From assembly GCF_040833995.1 (NCBI RefSeq), contig NZ_CP162137.1:2898001-2962000 (forward strand): a stretch of DNA of 64,000 bases, read 5' to 3'. Source of the DNA: Leptospira sp. WS58.C1. GTDB taxonomy: Bacteria > Spirochaetota > Leptospiria > Leptospirales > Leptospiraceae. Each line of letters opens with the position of its first letter. The stretch's first letter is position 1. Positions 26,283-35,340 of this stretch are shown one piece after another. Both the position numbers and the translations under genes were made by a program. Under the pieces are notes generated by a model. That model worked only from the letters and a program-made list of their open reading frames with translations. It had not been told where the DNA came from and ran no database searches.

Positions 26283-26289
26283 TCGAATA

Positions 26290-26883
26290 TTATCCGATCC
26301 TTTTTAAAGAATAACCTAAACAATAAGAGGCGGCAGCTAATCCGTAATGAAAGAGATCCACTCTAGGGAGTCCTGCAATCGTTCCAACGGTTCCGATCAC
26401 AAGTCCGGATAGAATGAATAGAAGCGCTCCTGCAATCCCATACAATGCGGTCGTTTTATTAGATCCTTTGTATTTTTGGATACATACCACTAAAACAGCG
26501 ATCAACGCAATCGCTCCGATCAAAGTGGAATACAAACCTAATGGATAAAGATAACTTAATATAGCTAAAACTAATAGGATCAGGCTAAGCAGATTCCAAG
26601 TTTTTCCGTCTATCTTTCCGAAGCCGGCATGGAAAAAAGCGATCCCGATCCATGGAACTCCGACCACACCTGCAATATGAACGATTGGTCTGTAGATGGG
26701 GCTGATCCAATTTCCTCCTAAGAAAAAAACCACGCCAAGAAGAGCTCCTAAACCGATCAAAAAAAGACCGTAGGCTCCTCCTTTTTTAGAAACGTTTCCT
26801 TTAGCGGAAGACTGGACGGAAAGACCGGCCCATGCGGCAAAGATTGCCAATACTAAATCCGAAATAGCAGTACTAATTTGCAT
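26290..26883 (-). CDS. Hypothetical six-TM membrane protein
   Basis: About 197 residues from ATG 26883 with roughly six hydrophobic segments and almost no loops. There are conserved-looking polar residues inside membrane segments (IYRPIVHIAGVVGVPWIGIA, FHAGFG). No family is recognised with confidence. It stands alone between convergent and divergent neighbours. Confidence 0.65.
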   Translation of the reverse strand: MQISTAISDLVLAIFAAWAGLSVQSSAKGNVSKKGGAYGLFLIGLGALLGVVFFLGGNWISPIYRPIVHIAGVVGVPWIGIAFFHAGFGKIDGKTWNLLSLILLVLAILSYLYPLGLYSTLIGAIALIAVLVVCIQKYKGSNKTTALYGIAGALLFILSGLVIGTVGTIAGLPRVDLFHYGLAAASYCLGYSLKRIG

Positions 26884-26912
26884 GACGAACAAAGAATCCG
26901 ATCCGAACCAAA

Positions 26913-28262
26913 ATGCAAGAAGGATTCGTTTTAAAATTGATTTTCCTAGAGTCTTCCCTAATCTCAGGTCTTTTTATTATGAGCTTGGACTCTTGGATAT
27001 CCGAATCGGATAGAATTCGTAAAGAAACCAAAAACCCCTATTCGAGCGGATGTATATTCACTATCGGGATCTTAACTTTCGGCGTATTCGGAAGTATTGC
27101 TTCCTTTTTTTTCGGTGTGCTATTCCTCACAGCAGAAGATAAGATCTTCCCCGGATTCGGATTCTTTTTCTGTATTTCCCTCGTTACTATTTTTATCATT
27201 ACGATGAGAAGTTACAGAAAAGCATCTCATATAATAAGAACCATAGAGATCCAAACGGATACTTATTTACTTTCCCTAAGAGAGACTGGTAAATCCGATG
27301 TAGAACTTCCTCTTTCCGAATTTATCTCTTATATGATATTGTTCAGAATGGAAAGATCTTCCTCTTCCGGTAGCAGCTCTTCTACCGGCAGCACTTGGAA
27401 ATACTGGGACTTGTATTTGTTACATAGAGACGGAGGGTGTATCTTGTTGGAAACTTTCCGAGATGCGGACTCTCTTAAAAAAGGATTAGAATTTTTTAAA
27501 ACAAAACTTCCGCTTCCGATTTGGGACAGATCCGAACTACTCCTCACTGATCCGGAAACAAAAGATATACCTAAAGGGCAAGATCCAAAAATAATTGAAC
27601 CTTCTCCATGGGTGAAAACGGAATATAAAGACCAAGGAACTAAGATCGAAATTATAGAACCTAAATCTGCAGGAAAAACTTTCATTACCATCCTAGTTCC
27701 GTCATTGTTTTACGGAGCATGGTTCGCGATCTTACATTCTTTCCTTGGAAATTCCGAAAATCTGATCTTTCTCATCTTCTTTATTCCGTTTTCGGCGATC
27801 TTTTTAGGGGTCGTTACCGTGATGACTATTTTTATTCTATTCAAAAAAACGGAAATAATCGCAAATTCATTCGAATTAAAATTACGTTACTCCACCAGGA
27901 TCCCCATTTTAAGCAGTTTATTGTACAAGGAAAGAAGTATCCCTATTACTTACATTAGAAACGTACGCACGATCCGAATGGAAAAAGATAATCAGATCCT
28001 ATGTGTCGCATTAAAATCTTCTAATGGACTCAGGCAAAGGAACTTTTTGGATATTCTTTACAATGTCCAAGCCGTAAATATTTCCGCAAAACAACTCCCA
28101 GGAGATGCGGAACTTCTGGGAATTATAACCTTGGGCTCCTGGTTACCAAAAGGTCCGGGGTATAACGATCTGGTATTTGCGGAGAATGTTCTGGAGTCCG
28201 TCATGAACTTAAGAGAAGAATCCCTGACATTCTCGGAATTAGCTTCTTCCCCCAAAAAATAA
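26913..28262 (+). CDS. Hypothetical membrane protein
   Basis: 449 residues with two pairs of transmembrane segments: ~45-90 (FTIGILTFGVFGSIASFFFG, then a second helix) and ~253-310 (FITILVPSLFYGAWFAILHS, then FLIFFIPFSAIFLGVVTVMT). Cytosolic stretches follow each pair. A Ser/Gly-rich linker (RSSSSGSSSSTGSTW) lies near residue 155. The layout resembles proteins of the DUF3592 kind with two copies of a TM-pair plus beta module, but this is not firm. ATG 26979 is an alternative start. It lies just before the aldo/keto reductase. Confidence 0.65.
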   Translation: MQEGFVLKLIFLESSLISGLFIMSLDSWISESDRIRKETKNPYSSGCIFTIGILTFGVFGSIASFFFGVLFLTAEDKIFPGFGFFFCISLVTIFIITMRSYRKASHIIRTIEIQTDTYLLSLRETGKSDVELPLSEFISYMILFRMERSSSSGSSSSTGSTWKYWDLYLLHRDGGCILLETFRDADSLKKGLEFFKTKLPLPIWDRSELLLTDPETKDIPKGQDPKIIEPSPWVKTEYKDQGTKIEIIEPKSAGKTFITILVPSLFYGAWFAILHSFLGNSENLIFLIFFIPFSAIFLGVVTVMTIFILFKKTEIIANSFELKLRYSTRIPILSSLLYKERSIPITYIRNVRTIRMEKDNQILCVALKSSNGLRQRNFLDILYNVQAVNISAKQLPGDAELLGIITLGSWLPKGPGYNDLVFAENVLESVMNLREESLTFSELASSPKK

Positions 28263-28322
28263 ATCACATAGTTTCGGGATAAGGATCATCCGATCTTTCT
28301 TTTCAGGAGTCTAAAAAAACAA

Positions 28323-29144
28323 ATGCAAAATTTAGTATTAGATCAATCCGTCCGGCTTAACAACGGAGTTGAGATGCCGGTCTTAGGGCTGGGAGTTTGG
28401 AAAACAAGATCCGGAAAAGAATGTATAGATTCTGTTTTAAATGCACTTGAATTCGGATATAGGCATATAGACACCGCAAAAATTTACGGGAACGAATCCG
28501 ATGTGGGAGAAGCGATCAAGAAGAGCGGAGTCCCCAGAAAGGAATTATTCATCACAACAAAGTTATGGAATAGCGACCAAAAAAATCCGCGAAAATATTT
28601 GGATGAATCTTTAAAGACCTTAGGTCTGGACACGATCGATCTATACCTAATTCATTTTCCGGTTGCAGGTACCAGAAAACAAGCCTGGATAGAATTAGAA
28701 AAAGCATATAAAGAAGGTTTGGTCCGAGCGATAGGAGTAAGCAACTATACCGTTCCACATTTACAGGAACTATTCCGATATGCGGAGATCGTTCCCGCAG
28801 TGAACCAAGTAGAATACCATCCATTCCTAAATCAAAACGAACTATTGAACACATGCAAAAAAAATAATATAATGTTGGAAGCTTATAGCCCCCTCGCCCA
28901 TGGCAAAAAAATTTCCGACCCTAAACTCGTTGCGCTCGCATCAAAATACGGAAAAACTCCCGCGCAAGTCCTAATCCGATGGGCAATCGACAAAGGCCTG
29001 GTAGTTATCCCTAAATCGGTCAAAAAAGAAAGGATCTTGGAAAATTCCCAAGTATTCGATTTTAAGCTCAGTGAGCCGGATCTGATTGAAATGGAAACCT
29101 GGAATGAGGACTTCCGGACCTGTTGGGACCCCACCGGGGCGTAA
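28323..29144 (+). CDS. Aldo/keto reductase
   Basis: A 273-residue NADPH-dependent reductase. The full catalytic tetrad is visible: Asp50 and Tyr55 in [11 protein letters not shown], Lys80 in ITTKLWN, His111 in [17 protein letters not shown] and [19 protein letters not shown], the cofactor-binding segment, are typical of the 2,5-diketo-gluconate reductase/YvgN-like branch. It probably reduces small aldehydes such as methylglyoxal. AGGAG occurs 15-20 bp before the start. Followed by the divergently themed MarR-DoxX pair. Confidence 0.92.
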   Translation: MQNLVLDQSVRLNNGVEMPVLGLGVWKTRSGKECIDSVLNALEFGYRHIDTAKIYGNESDVGEAIKKSGVPRKELFITTKLWNSDQKNPRKYLDESLKTLGLDTIDLYLIHFPVAGTRKQAWIELEKAYKEGLVRAIGVSNYTVPHLQELFRYAEIVPAVNQVEYHPFLNQNELLNTCKKNNIMLEAYSPLAHGKKISDPKLVALASKYGKTPAQVLIRWAIDKGLVVIPKSVKKERILENSQVFDFKLSEPDLIEMETWNEDFRTCWDPTGA

Positions 29145-29204
29145 TCGACCGGGTTAATCTTCTTTTTTTGTTGACTTTTTTCTTTCTGGGATGTCTATAC
29201 ATTA

Positions 29205-29225
29205 ATAGTTCAATCTTAAAGTATT
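29205..29225 (+). promoter_or_regulatory. MarR operator at its own start
   Basis: TAGTTCAATCTTAAAGTA lies directly before the marR start codon, preceded by TTAA and downstream of TTGACT (29171-29176) and TATACA elements. It is an imperfect palindrome. A close copy in reverse orientation lies upstream of doxX (29713-29738), matching at about 20 of 23 positions. Autorepression is inferred. Confidence 0.6.
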
Positions 29226-29675
29226 ATGGCCACTCATTATAAAGGAAAACCAAGGGATGTAAAGGTGCTCGATGCCTACATCAAATTGAGTCGTTGTGCG
29301 GATTCTATCCGCACAATGGAGGAAAAATTCCTCAGCCAATACAATCTGACAAGCGGCCAATTCGGATGTTTGGAAACTCTTTACCATCTGGGCCCGATGT
29401 GCCAAAAAGAGATCGGTCAAAAAATATTTTCCTGCGAGGGAAATATCACGCAGATCATAGACAATTTGGAAAAAAGAAATTTAGTACTCCGAGTTAGAAG
29501 CGAAGAGGACAGACGTTATTTTATTATCAATCTTACCGACAAAGGAAAGGAGCTCATCGGGACTTCTTTCCCTGATTATTTGGAACAGCTGAAGGGCAAG
29601 ATGTCCTGCCTCAGCGATGAAGAACTCAAAAATTTAGGACAGATCTGTAAGACTGTCGGACTCAAAACCGCGTAA
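29226..29675 (+). CDS. MarR-family regulator
   Basis: A 149-residue winged-helix regulator. The recognition region is [20 protein letters not shown], followed by the wing [21 protein letters not shown]. Six Cys (24, 48, 59, 70, 128, 141) are unusual for the size and suggest redox or electrophile sensing, as in OhrR and MhqR-type MarR proteins. In Firmicutes such regulators control DoxX and quinone-detoxification genes. Here a DoxX gene follows 100 bp downstream, and both genes have copies of the same operator-like sequence. Confidence 0.9.
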   Translation: MATHYKGKPRDVKVLDAYIKLSRCADSIRTMEEKFLSQYNLTSGQFGCLETLYHLGPMCQKEIGQKIFSCEGNITQIIDNLEKRNLVLRVRSEEDRRYFIINLTDKGKELIGTSFPDYLEQLKGKMSCLSDEELKNLGQICKTVGLKTA

Positions 29676-29691
29676 TAATTAGGAGGGATCT

Positions 29692-29724
29692 ATGTTTTTC
29701 GGATTTTTCGGCCCATTACTTTAA
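29692..29724 (+). CDS. Possible 10-residue leader ORF (MFFGFFGPLL)
   Basis: A perfect AGGAGG-type ribosome binding site (29681-29686) is followed by ATG and ten codons, MFFGFFGPLL, then TAA, between marR and doxX. No alternative longer frame uses this site. It overlaps the start of the second MarR operator. It could be a translated leader, or the remnant of a lost gene start. Confidence 0.35.
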   Translation: MFFGFFGPLL

Positions 29725-29738
29725 TAATAAACTATTAA
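29713..29738 (-). promoter_or_regulatory. Second MarR operator, upstream of doxX
   Basis: Read on the minus strand, TTAATAGTTTATTATTAAAG followed by TAAT repeats the sequence at the marR start (29202 onwards) with only three differences in the first 23 bases. It lies about 40 bp before the doxX start codon. Its sharing between the two genes supports control by the encoded MarR protein. Confidence 0.6.
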
Positions 29739-29778
29739 CCAATAGACTATATGAACACGAATCATTTAGGAGGTGAGC

Positions 29779-30216
29779 ATGATTCAGAAAATTCTCAAAA
29801 CGGACGCGGATATAACATCGTTAATCCTAAGAGTGACTCTCGCAGTTGTGATGTTCCCACATGGAGCACAAAAGGTACTAGGTTGGTACGGCGGATACGG
29901 ATTCTCCGGAACATACGCATACTTAACCGGTGCAGGATTTCCGGGTTTTTTAGTAATACTTTTATTTATCGCAGAATTTTTGGGGCCAATCGGATTACTT
30001 TCCGGTCTTCTAACAAGAGTTGCCGCAGCAGGGATCGGAGTCGCAATGACGGTAGCAATACTACCTCACGCAGAATACGGTTTCTTTATGAACTGGGCAG
30101 GAAGCCAAAAAGGAGAAGGTTTCGAATTCCATCTACTGATGGTAGCGATCTCCTTAGCATTAGTGATCAAGGGAGGAGGAAAACTTTCCTTGGACGGAGC
30201 GATTTCTAAAAAATAA
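29779..30216 (+). CDS. DoxX-family membrane protein
   Basis: A 146-residue protein with four transmembrane helices and the DoxX pattern LILRVTLAVVMFPHGAQKVL, GYGFSGTYAYLTGAGFP, then IAEFLGPIGLLSGLLTRVAA. DoxX proteins are linked to thiosulfate/quinone redox reactions and to oxidative or electrophile stress, although the biochemical role is rarely known. The ATG at 29779 is placed 5 bp after AGGAGG; a GTG at 29773 overlaps that site and is unlikely. Probably regulated by the upstream MarR. Confidence 0.9.
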   Translation: MIQKILKTDADITSLILRVTLAVVMFPHGAQKVLGWYGGYGFSGTYAYLTGAGFPGFLVILLFIAEFLGPIGLLSGLLTRVAAAGIGVAMTVAILPHAEYGFFMNWAGSQKGEGFEFHLLMVAISLALVIKGGGKLSLDGAISKK

Positions 30217-30247
30217 GTCATACCAATTATACCTAACTACCAACTTG

Positions 30248-30274
30248 AAAGAGGTCCTCGGGCCTCTTTTTTTT
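30248..30274 (+). terminator. Intrinsic terminator after doxX
   Basis: AAAGAGG and CCTCTTT arms (30248-30254, 30263-30269) followed by an eight-base T run. It lies 32 bp after the doxX stop. The remaining ~260 bp up to the kinase gene are AT-rich and show no other clear feature. Confidence 0.85.
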
Positions 30275-30540
30275 ATCCTAAGAATCGTTCAGTCTTTCGA
30301 ATAACGTGCAATTTTCACGACGAAAAATTGTTTTAAAAAACGATCTAGATGACTGAAAAATCAAAAGCCTAACCATAAGGGTCTAATATTCATTCGATTT
30401 CCACCTATTACTTAAAGAAGAGAAAAAGGATCTTACATAATTCATTATGAAAATAGAAACAATTAAAATTCTCTACCGCTTTTTATTCGAACTAGAGTAT
30501 CATTGTTTTGATAGATTCCAGTAGTCTATTCATAACAAAT

Positions 30541-31896
30541 ATGGAAAAAGGACAAAAGTCCGGTCCACTTGATCGGATTTTCAAATCGATCCAAGGATAT
30601 CTAACTCCAAAAGCTCCGGTCTCTTCCGGACTTTCCTTTTGGAGAGAACTCATCTTAACTTCTATCTTATTCACTATGACAATACTTGGGACAGTGGTGT
30701 ATTTTCCGAGCGTGTATCTCGCATGGAAGGAAGGTAAGACGGAAGTATTGTGGATAGATTCGTTCTCACTTGGATTGGTTTACCTTCTTCTATTGGTTAA
30801 AGGAATAAATTTTTCCGTTAAAGCTACCTTAGTCCTTACGATGAATTATTGTTTAGGACTATCTCTTTTGATATTTGTAGGGCCGGAAGGTGGAGGATTA
30901 CTTTGGTTGTTTCCCTTTCCGGTACTTGCAGGAGTTTTATTCGGTTTGAGCCCTTCTCTACTCGGTCTTTTGGCGAATATGATCGCGGTCTTTATTGCAT
31001 CCAGAGCGCAATTTTACATGAACCTTCCTTGGCACATGGCTCCGGAAAGATTATATGTCGTTGGTTTGAACTTTCTAATAGCAAATACCATCGTATGTGT
31101 TCCCCTTACTATTCTAATGAGAGGATTACAGGAAAGTGTACAAAGAAGACACGAATACCTTACCAATCTTAGATTAAGAAAAGCTCATATATACAGATCT
31201 AAGCGTATTCTAGAAAAAGAGATCGCGACAAGGATCGAAATAGAAAGGACCTTGGAGGAAAATTTAAGGGAAAAAGAAGTGTTACTTCACGAGATCCACC
31301 ATAGGGTCAAAAATAATCTACAGATCGTTTCCGGAATGCTGAACTTACAAAACATGTATTCCGGCGAATCGGCTACTTCCGAAATTCTGTCCAAGGCACA
31401 GAATAGGATTACTGCAATGGCGATGATCCATGATCATCTCTACAAGCAGGACAAATTTGCGAATGTGGATATGAAGACATATTTGGAATCCCTTTTAAGA
31501 CACCTAGTTACTTCTTATTTTCCCTCCGGGAATCGGATCGGCTTCGATGCGGATCTAGATCCGGTTAGACTTTCTATGGAAAAGGCGATCCCTTGCGGTT
31601 TGATCGTAACCGAGTTGATGTCAAACTCCCTAAAGCATGCGTTCCCGAGTGAAGCCAAAGGGAATATTTTCGTTCAGCTAAAGGTAAAGGAGAATAAGAT
31701 CCATCTTACCGTGAAAGACGACGGTGTAGGAATGCCTGGCATCCAAGAATGGTTCGGCCAGACTTCTTCCAAAAAATACGACCAGGATTCCTCATTGGGA
31801 TTAATGATCATTCGTTCTTTATGCAACCAACTTAAGGCCGAGCTTGATCTGAAAAATATCGGCGGAACCTCCGTTTGCTTGATTTTTAAAACTTGA
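30541..31896 (+). CDS. Membrane sensor histidine kinase (HisKA_2 type)
   Basis: About 451 residues from ATG 30541. Six hydrophobic segments fill residues ~35-210, giving a membrane sensor of MASE-like layout with hardly any extracellular loop. A short coiled coil leads to a HisKA_2 phosphoacceptor motif, LLHEIHHRVKNNLQIVSGML, and an HATPase_c domain (VTELMSNSLKHAF, VKDDGVGMP, SSLGLMIIRSL). This type is often linked to EcfG-like or PhyR general-stress signalling or stand-alone receivers. No response regulator is adjacent. Confidence 0.9.
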   Translation: MEKGQKSGPLDRIFKSIQGYLTPKAPVSSGLSFWRELILTSILFTMTILGTVVYFPSVYLAWKEGKTEVLWIDSFSLGLVYLLLLVKGINFSVKATLVLTMNYCLGLSLLIFVGPEGGGLLWLFPFPVLAGVLFGLSPSLLGLLANMIAVFIASRAQFYMNLPWHMAPERLYVVGLNFLIANTIVCVPLTILMRGLQESVQRRHEYLTNLRLRKAHIYRSKRILEKEIATRIEIERTLEENLREKEVLLHEIHHRVKNNLQIVSGMLNLQNMYSGESATSEILSKAQNRITAMAMIHDHLYKQDKFANVDMKTYLESLLRHLVTSYFPSGNRIGFDADLDPVRLSMEKAIPCGLIVTELMSNSLKHAFPSEAKGNIFVQLKVKENKIHLTVKDDGVGMPGIQEWFGQTSSKKYDQDSSLGLMIIRSLCNQLKAELDLKNIGGTSVCLIFKT

Positions 31897-31960
31897 TCGA
31901 TTTATATTGTTTTAGCTCTGCAAAGCTTACCCGAAGAGAGTCGAATCCATAGAGGGCAAA

Positions 31961-32242
31961 ATGAACTCAGTCCAACACGATGTCGCCGGCAAAAAATTCC
32001 TGATCCTACAAGACGGAAGAGAAGCTCACCTAGTTTATAGGGAGATAGGCTCCCATGTTTGGGACCTGTATCATACCTTTGTTCCGACCGATTTTAGAGG
32101 GAAAGGGATCGCTTCCCAGCTTGCGGAAGCTGCTCTAAAGACTGCAAGGGCCGAAACGAAAAAAGTTATCCCGAATTGTTCCTTTGTACAAACCTATCTG
32201 AAGCGACACCCAGAATATTCGGATCTGGTGATTATGGAATGA
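31961..32242 (+). CDS. GNAT-like acetyltransferase, short (Acetyltransf_CG type)
   Basis: A 93-residue protein of the minimal GNAT group (YidJ-like). The acetyl-CoA binding motif is VPTDFRGKGIASQLAEAAL and the end CSFVQTYLKRHPEYSDLV is characteristic. Substrate unknown. Its stop overlaps the next start (ATGA at 32239-32242), so translation of the VOC protein is probably coupled. Confidence 0.88.
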   Translation: MNSVQHDVAGKKFLILQDGREAHLVYREIGSHVWDLYHTFVPTDFRGKGIASQLAEAALKTARAETKKVIPNCSFVQTYLKRHPEYSDLVIME

Positions 32243-32580
32243 TCCATCATATCGCGATCTCCACTCAAAACCCTGAAACATTAAAAAATTTTTATATATC
32301 CATCCCGGGATTATCCTTCGAAAAAGATCATTTTTACCGGGACGGTGGACTTAGATCTTCTTGGTTTTTAGCGGGAACCATCCGTATCATGATCGAAAAG
32401 GAAGAAATATCCAAAGCTCCCCATGCATTGATCTTCTCCGCCACAAAAAAGGAAGAAAGAGATCTGATAGATTCCCTATTCGGAAATTCATTTATAGAAA
32501 AAACGGATTTTACGAAGTATCTTAAGGATCCCGACGGAAATCGATTAGGGTTTAGTTCTTATCCGGATCCTTGGAACTAA
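32239..32580 (+). CDS. Glyoxalase/VOC-family protein
   Basis: A 113-residue single-module vicinal-oxygen-chelate protein starting MIHHIAISTQNPETLKNFY, with the metal-ligand His in the first strand and DPDGNRLGF near the end. The start at 32239 is chosen over an upstream in-frame Met because it overlaps the GNAT stop. Likely a small-molecule lyase, dioxygenase or resistance-type protein; substrate unknown. It converges with the flavoprotein gene with a 4-bp overlap. Confidence 0.85.
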   Translation: MIHHIAISTQNPETLKNFYISIPGLSFEKDHFYRDGGLRSSWFLAGTIRIMIEKEEISKAPHALIFSATKKEERDLIDSLFGNSFIEKTDFTKYLKDPDGNRLGFSSYPDPWN

Positions 32581-33815
32581 ATATCAGCCATAGCTTTTGC
32601 CGCAATATAAGAAGTGGTCCACGCATTTTGGAAATTGAATCCGCCCGTAATCCCGTCTATATCCAATACTTCTCCCGCAAAATAAAGCCCTGGATGGAGT
32701 CTACTTTCCATTTTGGAAAAATCCACCTCTTTGCGGCGAACCCCTCCGCAAGTCACAAACTCTTCTTTAAAAACTCCCTTGCCGGAAACTTTCAAGACGG
32801 TTCTCTTTAAAATTTCTTCCGCTTGGTGTAATTCTTTGGAAGAGATTTCGGACCATCTTTTTTCGGGACCGCAGGACTTCTCCCAGACCCTTTCCCAAAA
32901 TCGGGACGGGAGATCGAACTCGGAACGACTTGCCGGTTTTTTGGCAGGACTATCCTTTTTTTTCTCCAAAAATATCTCCCTCAATTTTTGTCTAGAGAGA
33001 TTAGGCACCCAATCTACGAGCAGTTCCGCTTTATAATCGGTATCAAATAATTCACGTGCCGCCCAAGCGGAAAGTTTTAGGACCGCAGGACCGCTTAATC
33101 CCCAATGAGTAAAAAGGATCGGTCCTTTTTGTTTTAGTTTAGAATTTCTGAATATGATTTCTACGTCCTGAACTGTCAGTCCCTGGAATCCGTCCAATAA
33201 CGGATCTGATATCTCGAATGTGAATAAAGAAGGGACCGGGGATTCTATAGTGTGTCCCATATTTTCCAGCCATCCCCATACTTTACGAGAAGAACCGCTT
33301 GCGACCAGAACGAAATCGAAATATTCCTCTCCTTCCTCGGTTTGTATCCTGAACCTTTTACCGTTCGGATCTTCATTTTTATAAATTCCTAATATAGAAA
33401 TTTTAGTACGTATCTTGACTCCGGATCTTTTCGCTTCTTCCAATAAACAATTGATGATGGTTTCGGAATTATCGGTGACGGGGAACATCCTACCGTCACT
33501 TTCCGTTTTTAATTTTACTCCCCTGGATTCGAAAAAACGGATCGTGTCCTTGGGCTGGAACATCTCGAATGCTCTTTTGAGTTCCTTCTCCCCTCTTGGA
33601 TAACGTTTGGACAATTCTTCCGGATCGAAACAGGAATGGGTGACATTACATCGTCCTCCTCCGGAAATTTTCACTTTGGATAATACGTTAGGGGATTTTT
33701 CGTATAGTTGGACCGATATTCGTTCTTTCGAAAGAATTTTAGTCTGGATAGCTCCGAAAAAACCGGCGGCGCCGCCGCCGATCACTGCTAATTTTTTGGT
33801 TTGGGTTTCTTCCAT
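32577..33815 (-). CDS. BaiN/HI0933-like flavoprotein (NAD(P)/FAD oxidoreductase)
   Basis: A 412-residue flavoprotein with the N-terminal dinucleotide-binding motif VIGGGAAGFFGAI, the HI0933 hallmark KVKISGGGRCNVTHSC, and the C-terminal GEVLDIDGITGGFNFQNAWTTSYIAA. The family includes BaiN-type steroid reductases, but most members have unknown substrates. FAD is bound in the cytosol. It shares a strand with the pirin gene 10 bp upstream, which suggests an operon. Confidence 0.9.
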   Translation of the reverse strand: MEETQTKKLAVIGGGAAGFFGAIQTKILSKERISVQLYEKSPNVLSKVKISGGGRCNVTHSCFDPEELSKRYPRGEKELKRAFEMFQPKDTIRFFESRGVKLKTESDGRMFPVTDNSETIINCLLEEAKRSGVKIRTKISILGIYKNEDPNGKRFRIQTEEGEEYFDFVLVASGSSRKVWGWLENMGHTIESPVPSLFTFEISDPLLDGFQGLTVQDVEIIFRNSKLKQKGPILFTHWGLSGPAVLKLSAWAARELFDTDYKAELLVDWVPNLSRQKLREIFLEKKKDSPAKKPASRSEFDLPSRFWERVWEKSCGPEKRWSEISSKELHQAEEILKRTVLKVSGKGVFKEEFVTCGGVRRKEVDFSKMESRLHPGLYFAGEVLDIDGITGGFNFQNAWTTSYIAAKAMADI

Positions 33816-33825
33816 GAATGGGGAA

Positions 33826-34692
33826 TTATATTGTCCCCATTTTTCCAGCCGAATAATCTTCGAAGGCTTGTTGTATCTCTTGAGGAGTGCTCATCACGAA
33901 AGGGCCATAACGTGCCACAGGTTCGTTCAAAGGTTGTCCTCCAAGGATCAAAATTTCCCAGGCATAATTTTCAGGAGCTCTTAGGCCTATACTACCTTCT
34001 CCCCCTTGGTAGAAGACTGTTTCCCCTTCTACGAGATCGACTTCGGCATCCGTATCAATAACAGTACCTTCCCCCACGAAAGGATATACCAGAATATTAT
34101 AATCTTTTGGTACAGGCACTTCAGCATAGGAACCCGGAGAAAGTTTCAAATGGAAGAACGTAATCGGTGTCTGAGTTTGGATCACTGCATTCGTTCCCCA
34201 AAGTTCTCCTGCGATCACCTTTGCCCAAACACCGTCTTTTTCTGCCACAGGCAACTCGGAAGAATCCACTTCCTGGTATTTCGGGGAAATAAGTTTTTTA
34301 TCCCTTGGGAGATTGACCCATATCTGGAATCCGTGCATTCTTCCGCCTCTGGATTGAAAATCAGCCGAAGGAAGTTCCGAATGCACAAGGCCTGCCCCCG
34401 CAGTCATCCATTGAATTCCACCTTCTTTTAATTTTCCGGCATGTCCCCAGGAATCTCTGTGTTCCATTTCTCCGGACAATAGATACGTAACGGTCTCAAA
34501 ACCTCTATGAGGATGATCGGGAGCTCCGATCGCTTTACCAGGTTCATAAACAACCGGTCCCATTTCGTCCAAAAGCAAAAAAGGATCCCAATAAGAAAAT
34601 TGCGGAACTGGAAAAGGTCTGCGGACTGGAAATCCTCCACCCTCGATAGTTTTTTCGGCGATTCTTGTTCCGGTTATTCGTCTAAAACCCAT
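33826..34692 (-). CDS. Pirin-family protein
   Basis: A 288-residue bicupin. The N-terminal pirin signature has the metal ligands HPHRGFETVTYLLSGEMEHRD, with the second His pair supplied by LVHSELPS and a downstream Glu. The C-terminal cupin carries FVGEGTVIDTDAEV. Pirins are iron-binding, and several bacterial ones have quercetinase activity. The upstream region (34693-34767) is short and shared with the divergent SRPBCC gene. Confidence 0.92.
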   Translation of the reverse strand: MGFRRITGTRIAEKTIEGGGFPVRRPFPVPQFSYWDPFLLLDEMGPVVYEPGKAIGAPDHPHRGFETVTYLLSGEMEHRDSWGHAGKLKEGGIQWMTAGAGLVHSELPSADFQSRGGRMHGFQIWVNLPRDKKLISPKYQEVDSSELPVAEKDGVWAKVIAGELWGTNAVIQTQTPITFFHLKLSPGSYAEVPVPKDYNILVYPFVGEGTVIDTDAEVDLVEGETVFYQGGEGSIGLRAPENYAWEILILGGQPLNEPVARYGPFVMSTPQEIQQAFEDYSAGKMGTI

Positions 34693-34767
34693 ATTTCCTC
34701 CCTATATTACATTGGACTCAAAAAAGAGTCCTAAGGGAATTCTTTTTAAGGTAAGAGAGAAGTTTCC

Positions 34768-35238
34768 ATGGCGACGACAACGATTGCTTTTACTGTGCCG
34801 ATCTCTTTAAGTAGAGCGTTCGATTACGTTTCTAATTTCGAACGTTTTCCGGACTGGTCTGGAAACATCCTCTCTTTTAAGAAGAATGAAAGTACTTCCG
34901 GTTTTCAAGTAAAAGTTAGATTTTGGTTTTTCCCGTGTAAGTTCGAATACAGGATTATAGAATCAAAATATCCTAGTAGATTGGTATTCCGGATCAAAAG
35001 TAGATTTTCGGATCAGACCGAGACATTCTCCTTCTACCCTGACCCAAAAGGTTCCGATACGGATACTAAGATCCTCTTTACAAGTCAAATGGAGTTGTCC
35101 GGATTATATAAAATTTTCGGATACTGGATCTTCTGCAAGATATTCAAAAATACGAGAAGGGATATTCGAAAATTGCAGGAGATCCTTTCCCAAGGTAAAA
35201 TCTTAGGAATTCGTAATTTTCAAGTGATACATGATTAA
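34768..35238 (+). CDS. SRPBCC-superfamily protein
   Basis: A 156-residue protein with START/Bet v1-like features: an N-terminal AFTVPISLSRAFDYVSNFER (polyketide cyclase pattern), FPDWSGNILSFKK, then a curved sheet with alternating strands. Such proteins bind hydrophobic ligands. No partner gene suggests a ligand. It has no signal peptide. Confidence 0.75.
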   Translation: MATTTIAFTVPISLSRAFDYVSNFERFPDWSGNILSFKKNESTSGFQVKVRFWFFPCKFEYRIIESKYPSRLVFRIKSRFSDQTETFSFYPDPKGSDTDTKILFTSQMELSGLYKIFGYWIFCKIFKNTRRDIRKLQEILSQGKILGIRNFQVIHD

Positions 35239-35340
35239 CCTTAAGTATAAATTATTGATCGGATAAATGCTTGTGTTTTTACTTTTAAATGTAGATTATA
35301 CTACATTATTTTTTCGTCCTAAAGAGTATCGTATTTGGTT

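Noticed and set aside
29751..30209. Long Arg/Ser-rich frame overlapping doxX on the same strand
   Set aside because: It is a shadow: doxX has a clear family match and ribosome site, while this frame has a composition typical of a shifted reading frame.
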